A DNA stretch of 37,794 nt from a virus. The DNA lies in IMG/VR virus record IMGVR_UViG_3300049027_000104, positions 1 to 37,794 of that record; one strand, given 5' to 3'. The translations under genes and the position numbers were made by a program. Positions within the stretch are counted from its first letter, which is position 1, and the number at the start of each line of letters is the position of its first letter. Of this stretch, positions 15,165 through 23,024 are shown one piece after another. The notes below the pieces were generated by a model. It saw only the letters and a program-made list of their open reading frames with translations. It had not been told where the DNA came from and searched no databases.

Positions 15165-15704
15165 ATGGCTAAAAAGAATAAAAAACAAACTATCGGCGCT
15201 ACACTGTACCAGCAGGCAGAGAAGTCTACTGGTGCTTTAGACTCGGTAAAGGCTCTTGATCTAGCTAATTATGTCGCTTCTCGGGTATTTGAAGACATAA
15301 AAAAGGCAGTCGAGCAAGGAGAGAAGGATTTTCCTGGCCAAGACTTCTTTGTGGTCTGTGTCAGTAAGTCACACAAGGTTCTTTCTCCTTTCGGTGTTCC
15401 TCCTATAGATTGTAAGACTGTCCATCGAAGGACGTGCCCTACTCCCAACTATGATCAATCGGTTTATAAATTTCATCATGAATCAGGTAATTTAGAATTT
15501 ATCTGGAGTCTTCCCGATAGAGATACCTGTATTATGTTTTTAGAGAATAGTCGTATCATTGCTCCCGATGAGCAGGTTCTTCTTTCCAACATTATTAAGT
15601 TTTCTTCTGGTGAATTACTTCTTTTGTGTAACGATCTTAATGGTGAAAAGCGTGGAAGTATGATTGGAGAACTTAATAAGTCAGAGGAAATGCATGTCAT
15701 TTGA
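15165..15704 (+). CDS. Hypothetical protein, 179 residues
   Basis: ATG 15165 with GTGAGG at 15155-15160; the TTG three bases earlier is not needed. The protein is soluble, with an alpha/beta character and a helix near residues 30-50. No family is recognised. It lies between portal and scaffold genes and overlaps the scaffold start, so it may be a minor virion or assembly factor. Confidence 0.65.
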   Translation: MAKKNKKQTIGATLYQQAEKSTGALDSVKALDLANYVASRVFEDIKKAVEQGEKDFPGQDFFVVCVSKSHKVLSPFGVPPIDCKTVHRRTCPTPNYDQSVYKFHHESGNLEFIWSLPDRDTCIMFLENSRIIAPDEQVLLSNIIKFSSGELLLLCNDLNGEKRGSMIGELNKSEEMHVI

Positions 15705-16641
15705 GATTAAATATGATGCCCGCGGAGTGCCTATGAAAGATGAGGCGTATGAAGCTCAATTAGAAGCGCAAAAGAAAGAATTGCTAGCAAAACAAGCTGA
15801 AGAAGATCAACAACAAGAACAATTCGAAGAAAATAAGCCTTCTGGGCTGGAAATTCTCTCTGCAGGCACATCTGAAGCGGAAGATGGTACGCAAAGACCG
15901 GTTGTTCAAAATGGGTCTGCAGAGAGCGAAGTAGAAGAGGTTGTAGAAAAAAGAGCAAAAAAGCCAAAGCTCGAGGTAAACCTAAGAAGTCTTCGCTTAA
16001 GAATAGAGGCCGCAGAGGCAGAAAGAGAAAGATTGGCCCAAGAGAGAGATGCCGCTCTGCGTCGTGCTCAAGAATTAGAGTCCTTGCGAACTTCTACTCA
16101 TACGCATAGTCCATCTTATGAACCCGAAGAGAATATTGATCTCAATATAAGTGATGACGACCTTGTTGAGGGCAAGCATATTAAGCAATATATAGCTGCG
16201 ATCGATAAGAAATATGAGCGAAAATTCAGAAATTATGAGCAGCAGACATCACAAGTCGCTGCGCGAGCCCAGGAAGCCGCTGTTGAAGCTCGTTTAAAGT
16301 CTCAATATCCTGACTTTGATCAAATAGTTACTCAGGATAATCTAAAAGATCTTGCGGCAGCATACCCTGAACTGGCAGCTACTTTGGGATCGTCGACAGA
16401 CTTATATTCTAAGGCTGTTTCTGCGTATACTCTTATTACAAATCTCGGGATATCCCAAAAAGAGTCTGCTGCACTAGAGAGTGAAATTATTAAGAAGAAT
16501 GTCGCAAAGCCAAAGCCAAGCTCTACTGCTATTAACAGAGAGAGTCCACTTTCTAAGGCGGCTTTTTATGATATGGAGTTAACTCCGTCATTAAGACAAC
16601 AGATTTATAATGACACTCTTAAAAGAGCTGGTCGCCGTTAA
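15694..16641 (+). CDS. Putative scaffolding protein
   Basis: Scaffolds guide capsid assembly and leave before maturation. The protein (315 residues from ATG 15694, GAGG at 15684-15687) is very acidic and rich in Glu/Gln at the N-terminus. It has a long coiled coil near 90-135 (RIEAAEAERERLAQERDAAL) and ends in a basic helix (DTLKRAGRR), the usual coat-binding element of scaffolds. Position directly before the capsid gene supports the call. The first 10 residues read in the upstream gene are not part of it. Confidence 0.75.
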   Translation: MSFEIKYDARGVPMKDEAYEAQLEAQKKELLAKQAEEDQQQEQFEENKPSGLEILSAGTSEAEDGTQRPVVQNGSAESEVEEVVEKRAKKPKLEVNLRSLRLRIEAAEAERERLAQERDAALRRAQELESLRTSTHTHSPSYEPEENIDLNISDDDLVEGKHIKQYIAAIDKKYERKFRNYEQQTSQVAARAQEAAVEARLKSQYPDFDQIVTQDNLKDLAAAYPELAATLGSSTDLYSKAVSAYTLITNLGISQKESAALESEIIKKNVAKPKPSSTAINRESPLSKAAFYDMELTPSLRQQIYNDTLKRAGRR

Positions 16642-16655
16642 CAATCTTCTGCTTC

Positions 16656-16710
16656 AGAGGAGCTAAGAATGAATATGTCTGCTTACATTTTTTTTCTTAG
16701 CTCCTTTTTT
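16656..16710 (+). terminator. Terminator-like hairpin between scaffold and capsid genes
   Basis: AGGAGCTAAGAA (16658-16669) is perfectly complementary to TTCTTAGCTCCT (16694-16705). The loop is 24 bases and six T residues end it (16705-16710). It has the form of an intrinsic terminator. It also buries the AGGAG ribosome-binding site and first base of the start codon of the 16669 gene. A partial stop here would lower capsid-side mRNA relative to scaffold unless another promoter acts. Confidence 0.65.
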
Positions 16711-17187
16711 ATATCACTATCAATTATTCCAGGAAATTCTCCATCTAGTGGAACCAAAGTATATTCTATTGAGAAGCGCTATTCTGTTAGTGCTGCTGTT
16801 GTTCGCGATCAAAAAGAAGCTGCAGATAGATATCGCCAAGAAAGATCGCAACAAATAGAATCAGTTGTTTCTTCAATAGCTCTTCCTCGAATATTAATTC
16901 TTCACTTTAGGTCTCATACTGAAGACTTCTCTAAGTTTGATATTGATCCCGAGGAACAAAAGATATTCCAAGATGCCGTCGCTCGTCGCTATGAGCTTAA
17001 TAAAGAAACAATTAAGGCCATGCTCGTAAAATCCATGGAAGATGGTGAGCGATCTTCTTCAAGAAGTAGCTCTTCTTCGGGATGCCATAAGCAAAAAAGA
17101 ATGGCTTGGGGCAAAGAAAACGAACTTCTTGGTGTTTTTGTTTCCACGTACAAAAAAGAACCAACAGAAAAAATTTCTCAGAGTTGA
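16669..17187 (+). CDS. Hypothetical protein with N-terminal hydrophobic segment
   Basis: The frame of 172 residues starts MNMSAYIFFLSSFFISLSII, which looks like a signal peptide, but these codons are built by the T-rich loop and tail of the hairpin at 16656-16710. The rest is charged and helical (VRDQKEAADRYRQERSQQIE), with a Ser-rich stretch near 130-140. No family is recognised. It may be a real exported or virion protein, or start further downstream with the hairpin as a plain terminator. Confidence 0.5.
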   Translation: MNMSAYIFFLSSFFISLSIIPGNSPSSGTKVYSIEKRYSVSAAVVRDQKEAADRYRQERSQQIESVVSSIALPRILILHFRSHTEDFSKFDIDPEEQKIFQDAVARRYELNKETIKAMLVKSMEDGERSSSRSSSSSGCHKQKRMAWGKENELLGVFVSTYKKEPTEKISQS

Positions 17188-17371
17188 CTCTCAACACTTA
17201 TCTGACTACCCTTCTCCATAGCTGTATGGTACTTCGCTCGTCCGACCCTATCGAGTCTATCGATAAGGCTGTAAAGAGATCTCGCCAATCCCTGACGTAC
17301 TCATTAGGACTCGTCAACCTAAGAACATCTTGCTCGTAAGGGCAACACAGTTTTTAGAAAGTTTCTTATTC
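17188..17371 (+). other. Non-coding leader before the capsid gene
   Basis: There is no convincing gene in these 184 bases. They contain a hairpin at 17247-17268 (CCTATCGA with TCGATAAGG, one bulge, five-base loop) and look structured. TTGACT at 17184-17189 resembles a -35 box, but I see no matching -10. A structured 5' leader for the most expressed late mRNA is plausible. Confidence 0.4.
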
Positions 17372-18322
17372 ATGGCTATTACTACTACCTCGACGCTGCC
17401 AGCACCAGTGCTGCAATCGTTTGCGTATCGTCTTTTGTCGGTTCCAGTTCCCAATATGATTCACGGTGTAGCAGCGGATAGATACCGTATGCCTGCTAAT
17501 GGTGGGAAAACACTCAGGATGCGTCGCTATAATCCGTTGAATACCGCAATGGTTCCACTAGGAAATACAGGTATTACTCCTCCAGCGCAGAACTTAACTG
17601 CTGTTGATATCGATGCAACAATATCGTTTTATGGTACCTATATCATCTTAAATGAGCAGGTAACTCTTCAAAACCAGGACGAAGTATTAAACGAAGCGGC
17701 TCTTCGACTCGGAGTTTCTCTGCGCCAAACAGAAGACCAGCTTATTGCTTCTATGTTGGCGACAACTGCTGCGTTCATCAACTGCGTTGGTGGAACAAAC
17801 GGTGACAACCCAACTAACTTGAGTGCAAGCGACATTAATAACGTTGTTGCTACTCTCTTAAATAACAACGCTAATACCATTACCGATGGTATCGCTGGTC
17901 AAGATCGTTTCGGTACAGCTCCGGTTCGCAATGCGTATTTTGCTCTGTGTAACACGCAGCTTACAAGAAACTTACAGGACGTTCCTGGATTTATTCAGAA
18001 GAACAACTATCCATCTCCTATGAACGCTCTTGAATCAGAGTGGGGCGCGATTGGTAACCTACGGTTCTTGGTTTCTTCTATTGGTTCGCTTACCCAAAAT
18101 GCTTCTAACCTCGGCGCGAATGTGTACAACATTTTCTGCACAGGTCTCGAAGCGTACGCAACCATCGAGCAAGATCGTTATAGCGCGAGCTTTATCTATA
18201 ATCCACCAGCAACTGCAGGCGGTCCATTACAACTTAACGCTACTGTTGGTTGGAAAATGGCAATGTGCCCTCGCATCTTGAATGACCTTTGGATTATTAA
18301 CCTTCGCGCAACAGTTCTCTAA
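17372..18322 (+). CDS. Major capsid protein, N4-gp56 family
   Basis: The protein (316 residues) follows the N4-gp56-family plan: a short N-terminal arm, NGGKTLRMRRYNPLNTAMVP (as KTL.MRRYNPL), TPPAQNLTAVDIDATISFYG with YIILNEQVTLQN, then a helix with TEDQLIASMLATTAAFIN. Asn/Gly-rich loops and a C-terminal strand follow. Many copies form the icosahedral head. The start ATG 17372 has only a weak AGAAAG site; the frame continues upstream without a better start. Position after the scaffold supports it. Confidence 0.88.
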   Translation: MAITTTSTLPAPVLQSFAYRLLSVPVPNMIHGVAADRYRMPANGGKTLRMRRYNPLNTAMVPLGNTGITPPAQNLTAVDIDATISFYGTYIILNEQVTLQNQDEVLNEAALRLGVSLRQTEDQLIASMLATTAAFINCVGGTNGDNPTNLSASDINNVVATLLNNNANTITDGIAGQDRFGTAPVRNAYFALCNTQLTRNLQDVPGFIQKNNYPSPMNALESEWGAIGNLRFLVSSIGSLTQNASNLGANVYNIFCTGLEAYATIEQDRYSASFIYNPPATAGGPLQLNATVGWKMAMCPRILNDLWIINLRATVL

Positions 18323-18331
18323 GGAGTCATT

Positions 18332-19312
18332 ATGTTCGGAAATATTGTTCAACAAGGTTCATTTGTCTCTACGGGAAGCAACGTTACTCTTAACCTTGTT
18401 TCTGGTGCAGACTATATAGAAACCATTAACTACACACAGATTGCCGCTAACGCTGCAAGTACCGGTTATGCGTTCTTTGCGCTTACAGGAACTACAGGAG
18501 TTGCGGGCGGTCTTGCTAATGGATCAGCAATTGAGATCCAAAGTAACGCAGGAGCTACTGCGGTAGATTACCGAGTTACCACAACCGGTTTCTTGCTGGG
18601 TGTAAACTCTGCAACTGCGACACCAGGTAATCCTGTTGCTCTTACTGCAATTAGTAACGCAGCAGTGCCAATTGTTTCTACAGCAACAACCACAGGGCTT
18701 GCTTCGGGATCAGTTGTCGAGCTTATCAACGTAACTGGCGGTCAGCAATTTGGTGGTATGACATTTACTGTTGATACTATCGTTGCAAGCACATCCTTTA
18801 GGTTGAAATATGCTCCTCAAATTGCTGCTGCAACTACAGGTACCTATCGAATTATTCCTTTCGACCCAATCTTCTATCCTCGTCGTCGTTTCATTACGGC
18901 TATTACAACGGGTACTACAACGGTTGTGAAGATGAGTGTTGATCATACATTCACCGTTGGTCAGTTGGTTCGACTTAATGTTCCTACTGCTTATGGAAGC
19001 ATAAGTACGAATATTGATGGTCTAACGGGAACGATTATCGCAATCGACACCGTTAACAACACAATCACCTTAAATCTTGATTCTACTGGATTTGGCACAT
19101 TCGTATTCCCACTGACTACGGCTGTTCCGTTTACACAGGCTCAAGTGGTTCCTGTTGGTTCTGGTGTTCTTAACGAAGAGACCACCTTGGATGACGCTAC
19201 CGAAAACCGAGCAATAACCGGAGTTGTGTTGGCTGGCGGAACTGCAGATAGTCCTGCAGGGGTTGCCAACGACGTAATCTACTGGAGAGCTTATAAATCG
19301 TATAGCTCATAG
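18332..19312 (+). CDS. Capsid-associated beta protein A (paralogue 1)
   Basis: A Gly/Thr/Ala-rich, beta-sheet protein of 326 residues with no signal peptide. It begins GNIVQQGSFVSTGSNVTLNL and shares this start, the word YAPQIAAATTG, the segment FYPRRRFIT and the ending DVIYWRAYKS with the next gene product. It follows the capsid gene after nine bases with AAGGAG. Such proteins next to capsid genes are often decoration or head-tail proteins; that role is inference. Confidence 0.7.
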   Translation: MFGNIVQQGSFVSTGSNVTLNLVSGADYIETINYTQIAANAASTGYAFFALTGTTGVAGGLANGSAIEIQSNAGATAVDYRVTTTGFLLGVNSATATPGNPVALTAISNAAVPIVSTATTTGLASGSVVELINVTGGQQFGGMTFTVDTIVASTSFRLKYAPQIAAATTGTYRIIPFDPIFYPRRRFITAITTGTTTVVKMSVDHTFTVGQLVRLNVPTAYGSISTNIDGLTGTIIAIDTVNNTITLNLDSTGFGTFVFPLTTAVPFTQAQVVPVGSGVLNEETTLDDATENRAITGVVLAGGTADSPAGVANDVIYWRAYKSYSS

Positions 19313-19324
19313 ACATTGTATCGA

Positions 19325-19346
19325 GGAGGGGGGAATTCCCCCCTCC
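19325..19346. repeat. Perfect 22-base palindrome between paralogues
   Basis: GGAGGGGGGAA followed by its exact complement TTCCCCCCTCC, with an EcoRI-type centre. It lies between the two beta-protein genes, 15 bases before the second ATG, and could form a very stable hairpin in mRNA. No T-run follows, so it is not a typical terminator; a role in mRNA processing or stability is possible. Confidence 0.85.
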
Positions 19347-19360
19347 ATCTAAGGAGAATT

Positions 19361-20371
19361 ATGGTAGGCACCATCACTCAACAGGGTTCATTTGTATCTA
19401 CGGGTACGACTAAAGATATTCAGATAGTTTCTGGTTTTGACTGGATTTACGCATATAATTACACAAAAATTGCTTCGGGTGACGCTGATACGGGGATTGC
19501 TTTTTATTGGCAGCGTGGATCTCCCAATATGGTCGGCGGCCTTCCTGTGGGATATGCGTTTGAGGTTAAAACTAATGGTGATGGCTCTGCTGTTCATATG
19601 AGAATAGCTGACGATGCCTTCTTCTTTGAAGATTCTACCGTACGGCCACCACAAGGAACTGGTTTCCCAACTCCTCCTGTTGCTATTACCGCAATTAGTA
19701 ACGACGATCCTCCAATCGTAAGTTGTCCTGATACATTTGAGCTCTTTGATGGCGCTATTGTGAGCTTAGAGCGTGTTAATGGAGCGGCTCAGTTGGGTGG
19801 CATTCTATTTAGTGTAGATGACGTAGTGACTGATACTTCATTTAGATTGCCGTATGCTCCCCAAATTGCTGCTGCAACTACAGGTTATTTCCGCCGAATA
19901 GACAATGACCAAGTTTATTTCCCAAGAAGAAGATTTATCACCAACGTTATCACGGGGAAGACTACACGAGTTACTGTTTCTGTTCGTGTAAGCACTCCTC
20001 AGCGCGGTGGCCTTCAGATGCGTCTGATTATCCCGCCAGCATGTGGCACTATCAGTGAAAAGCTTAACGGTGTTGTAGGAAATATCTTGGGGGTGGATGG
20101 AACAACCAACTCGCTTATTTTCGATATAAATTCTGAAGGATTCCCTGAATTCCAATTCCCCCTAGATGGCGACTACCCATTTACCGAGCCACAACTTGTG
20201 CCAATAGGTGGAGGAAACTTTGAGGGTGGACGAGCAACCTATGTATTTGGAACTCAGAACCAGGCTCACTATGGTGTGCAGCTTGATCCAGGAGTTGATG
20301 GACCTGCTGGTGAAGCTGGTGATGTTATCTACTGGTATGCGGGTAAAAGTGTTACTGATCAACCGTCTTAA
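19361..20371 (+). CDS. Capsid-associated beta protein B (paralogue 2)
   Basis: At 336 residues it is clearly related to the preceding protein: TITQQGSFVSTGTTKDIQIV at the start, YAPQIAAATTGYFRR and YFPRRRFIT in the centre, and DVIYWYAGKS at the end. The middle parts have diverged strongly. AAGGAG (19351-19356) sets the start at ATG 19361; the upstream extension would run through the palindrome. It is probably a minor head or decoration protein. Confidence 0.7.
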   Translation: MVGTITQQGSFVSTGTTKDIQIVSGFDWIYAYNYTKIASGDADTGIAFYWQRGSPNMVGGLPVGYAFEVKTNGDGSAVHMRIADDAFFFEDSTVRPPQGTGFPTPPVAITAISNDDPPIVSCPDTFELFDGAIVSLERVNGAAQLGGILFSVDDVVTDTSFRLPYAPQIAAATTGYFRRIDNDQVYFPRRRFITNVITGKTTRVTVSVRVSTPQRGGLQMRLIIPPACGTISEKLNGVVGNILGVDGTTNSLIFDINSEGFPEFQFPLDGDYPFTEPQLVPIGGGNFEGGRATYVFGTQNQAHYGVQLDPGVDGPAGEAGDVIYWYAGKSVTDQPS

Positions 20372-20387
20372 TTGAAGGAATAAGACA

Positions 20388-20807
20388 ATGGTACAAACGA
20401 GTAAAGCTAAATTAACTCCTAAAGAAATGAAGATCCAGTCTCAAAAAGAGGCTCAACTTGTTAAGGGTAAGTTTGTAAATCTAGAAACTCCCGGCGGAAA
20501 GCTCGAGTTTCCTTATGGCCCTAAATACTTTAAGGAAGAGGGAACTAAGGTTTACTCTCTCGAGGATGGTCATGTTTACGATCTTCCATTGGGAGTGGCT
20601 CATCACTTAAATAACAATTGTTATCACATTGAGTATGAGCATATCAAGGGCGAATCATTTGGTGATAATTCTCCCTTTGCTGTACAGGGCGTTGGCACCG
20701 GTGTTCGAGTGAAGAAAAAGGTACATAGATTCCAATTCTTGCCACTCGATTACTTTAACCCTGAGCTCTCTGAGTTAACTCAATCTAATTTGGTAACTGT
20801 AGAGTAA
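20388..20807 (+). CDS. Hypothetical structural-region protein, 139 residues
   Basis: GAAGGAAT precedes the ATG. The N-terminus is basic and helical (KLTPKEMKIQSQKEAQLVKG). The rest is a beta-rich domain with FPYGPKYFKEEGTKVYSLED and LGVAHHLNNNCYHIEYEHIK. Proteins of this look occur between capsid and adaptor genes in other phages, but I cannot name the family. Confidence 0.65.
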   Translation: MVQTSKAKLTPKEMKIQSQKEAQLVKGKFVNLETPGGKLEFPYGPKYFKEEGTKVYSLEDGHVYDLPLGVAHHLNNNCYHIEYEHIKGESFGDNSPFAVQGVGTGVRVKKKVHRFQFLPLDYFNPELSELTQSNLVTVE

Positions 20808-20819
20808 TAAAAGGTAAGA

Positions 20820-21185
20820 ATGCCCCAGTTCTATGCAAGTCTTCGACCAATATATAAGCCAGCGATGCGATTAGTAGCGTCGATCACTCAGGCGTTCCCT
20901 GCAGTTGTTACGACTACGTTCGCTCATGGATATATTGCTGGCACGATTGTGCGTCTCAATATCCCTCCGTATATCGGGATGTGGCAAGCGAATCAGGCGG
21001 TCGTGACTATTACAGAAGTGCTGGGGCAGACTTCATTTGCTATAGATCTGGATACCTCAACGTATGAACCCTTTGCAATACCAGATCCAATTCCTCCACT
21101 CGAAGATTCTACTGCTCAGGTTGTCCCAGTGGGAGGAATCAATGGAAATTTAAGGGCCGCAACACAAAACGTATTGCCATATTAG
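20820..21185 (+). CDS. Short paralogue of the C-terminal domain of proteins A and B
   Basis: The 121 residues align by eye with the C-terminal third of the 18332 protein: a start like YKPAMRLVASIT, a strand pair TIVRLNIPPYIG (compare QLVRLNVPTAYG), FAIDLDTSTYEPFAIP (compare ITLNLDSTGFGTFVFP) and AQVVPVGG. It is thus a third copy of this domain, free-standing. It may fill related positions on the head or head-tail joint. Confidence 0.65.
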   Translation: MPQFYASLRPIYKPAMRLVASITQAFPAVVTTTFAHGYIAGTIVRLNIPPYIGMWQANQAVVTITEVLGQTSFAIDLDTSTYEPFAIPDPIPPLEDSTAQVVPVGGINGNLRAATQNVLPY

Positions 21186-21192
21186 GTGATGT

Positions 21193-22281
21193 ATGCCAGA
21201 ACCAACAACGACACTTACAGCTATAGAGACTAAGGTAAGAAGACTTACTCGATCTCCTTCTTTAGCTCAATTGAGTAAGGAAGAACTGGATAACTATATT
21301 AATACCTTTGTGGTATATGACTTTCCTGAGCATCTAAGAACATTCAATCTTAGAAAGCAGTTCACTTTCATCTGCAATCCCTTTCAGGACACGTATAGAA
21401 CAGATGCTCTGCTTCCAACGGCTAACCAGCTGTATGATTTCCAGAATAAATATCTTACGGTGCATCCACCGGTATATGTAGCCGGATTCCAGATTCTCTA
21501 TACCCAGTCTCGGCAAGAGTTATTTGGTATTTATCCGCAGATTAACAGCATTGCGGGAATTAATGCTACCGGCGATGGGGTCACTACTCAATATACGGGG
21601 GTAGTTAACGCTGCTCAATCAAATACAACAGGAATAACTGGACAAGCTATTACCCTTATACAAAACCAGGTTCTCTTTAGCTCGGTTGATAGTAATGGCA
21701 ATGGTATAGCGATGGTAGACGTTCCTGTTATTGATGGAGCCACCGGCAATCCAACGATCAACGGAAACTTATATCCTGCGGGCCAGACTCCAGCAACGTC
21801 TCCTACTGTTATAGATCCTACTAACACTATAAACTATTATACGGGGGCCTATACGGTCACCTTCCCCGTCGCTCCTGGTTCTGGCGTGGCCATTAACAGC
21901 CAAACTGTTCCAACGCAATGTGCTCGACCTCAGGCGCTATTATTTTATGAAAACAAGTTTACCCTTCGACCGGTCCCTGATCAGCCTTACAGAATAAATT
22001 TCGAGGTTTTTGCAAGGCCAACGGCTCTCTTGCAGGACAGTCAAAGCCCAGAACTTAATGAATGGTGGCAATACATAGCCTATGGCGCCGCTAAGAAGAT
22101 ATTTGAAGACCGAATGGATACTGAGAGCGTTCAGCAAATTATGCCTGAGTTTAAGAACCAGGAAGCATTGTGCTTAAGAAGAACTATTGTTCAGAATACC
22201 AATAATAGAACTTCAACTATCTATACTGACCAATTAAACCGAGGATATAACGGTAGTTGGTGGTGGGGAGGATACTTCTAA
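21193..22281 (+). CDS. Putative head-tail adaptor / virion structural protein
   Basis: At 362 residues, it begins with helices (AIETKVRRLTRSPSLAQLSK, then EELDNYINTFVVYDFPEHLR), continues into a long beta-rich insertion (about 115-245) and closes with helices (ELNEWWQYIAYGAAKKIFED) and an aromatic tail. The order after capsid and before the nozzle-like protein suggests the connector or adaptor below the portal. The insertion is Gly/Thr/Asn rich, as in domains exposed on virions. The assignment is by position and shape. Confidence 0.55.
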   Translation: MPEPTTTLTAIETKVRRLTRSPSLAQLSKEELDNYINTFVVYDFPEHLRTFNLRKQFTFICNPFQDTYRTDALLPTANQLYDFQNKYLTVHPPVYVAGFQILYTQSRQELFGIYPQINSIAGINATGDGVTTQYTGVVNAAQSNTTGITGQAITLIQNQVLFSSVDSNGNGIAMVDVPVIDGATGNPTINGNLYPAGQTPATSPTVIDPTNTINYYTGAYTVTFPVAPGSGVAINSQTVPTQCARPQALLFYENKFTLRPVPDQPYRINFEVFARPTALLQDSQSPELNEWWQYIAYGAAKKIFEDRMDTESVQQIMPEFKNQEALCLRRTIVQNTNNRTSTIYTDQLNRGYNGSWWWGGYF

Positions 22282-22409
22282 TGAATACTATTGCACCATG
22301 TCCTTTTGAAGCAGCAATGGCATTTCTAGATTTCATGCTTTACGGTATGGGAATCGCACTTGGAATACTGTTTATTTCCTATATTTATTCTCGCATTACC
22401 GGGAGATAG
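22281..22409 (+). CDS. 42-residue membrane peptide
   Basis: The ATG shares one base with the preceding stop (TAATG). The peptide contains one membrane helix (YGMGIALGILFISYIYS) preceded by a polar segment with a cysteine and ends in a basic tail. It lies between structural genes. A class-III-like holin or a membrane micropeptide is conceivable. Confidence 0.5.
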   Translation: MNTIAPCPFEAAMAFLDFMLYGMGIALGILFISYIYSRITGR

Positions 22410-22411
22410 TA

Positions 22412-23023
22412 ATGGCAGCGCAAGATTATAATAAGCTTATTCCGCTCGCTACGGACTTTCTTGATGTTTCTCAAGGTGATCTCTATTTAAATTTCGGAGC
22501 ATTATCAGATTGGGTAGAGGTTGACCATGTAACCTTTGCTTCTGCTGATGCGGGCAAACATGCAAAGACAACTTTCCCCGTACAAGGATCAGAGCCTTCG
22601 TTTTCTGCGGGAGAAATGGGTCTTTATAATTTTTTAAATACCGTCACTGGAGTAAATGAGCTGTATATAAATAGAAGGGGTGTTTCGACAACTCCATTTT
22701 CTGCTTCTCTATTGAGTACCAACCCAGCTCCTTCAAATAACAGCTCTGGCTGGACCTATCTTCCTTCGGGACTTCTAATTAAATGGGGAAATGGTTCTGC
22801 TAATGGTTCGGCTACGGTGAGCTTCCCTGTTGCTTCAACTATTCCTGTATTTACCCAGGTTTTTTCTGTTCAAATAACAAACTATGCCGCCGGAGCAACT
22901 GATACCGATACATTTACTCGCCTCACGTCATTCACCAATACTGGAGTAACTGTGTACGGATCTGCAAGGTCTACGACAGGAGCCACTGCGACTACTTTCC
23001 AATATCTGGCGATAGGCTACTAA
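22412..23023 (+). CDS. Tail fibre protein with gp53-like C-terminal domain
   Basis: The C-terminal half shows the gp53-like fibre-tip pattern: SGWTYLPSGLLIKWGNG, then FPVASTIPVFTQVFSVQ, and the typical end ATTFQYLAIGY. The N-terminal part (VEVDHVTFASADAGKHAKTT) resembles a base that links to the tail. At 203 residues it is short, so it may be a small spike. It lies directly before the nozzle-like gene. Confidence 0.7.
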   Translation: MAAQDYNKLIPLATDFLDVSQGDLYLNFGALSDWVEVDHVTFASADAGKHAKTTFPVQGSEPSFSAGEMGLYNFLNTVTGVNELYINRRGVSTTPFSASLLSTNPAPSNNSSGWTYLPSGLLIKWGNGSANGSATVSFPVASTIPVFTQVFSVQITNYAAGATDTDTFTRLTSFTNTGVTVYGSARSTTGATATTFQYLAIGY

Positions 23024-23024
23024 T

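Noticed and set aside
17184-17212. Sigma-70 promoter before the capsid gene from TTGACT
   Set aside because: No acceptable -10 box lies 15-19 bases downstream.
17106-17339. 77-residue frame crossing the end of the 16669 gene and the capsid leader
   Set aside because: Its sequence is a frame-shifted copy of the upstream coding region, then runs through structured non-coding DNA; no ribosome-binding site.
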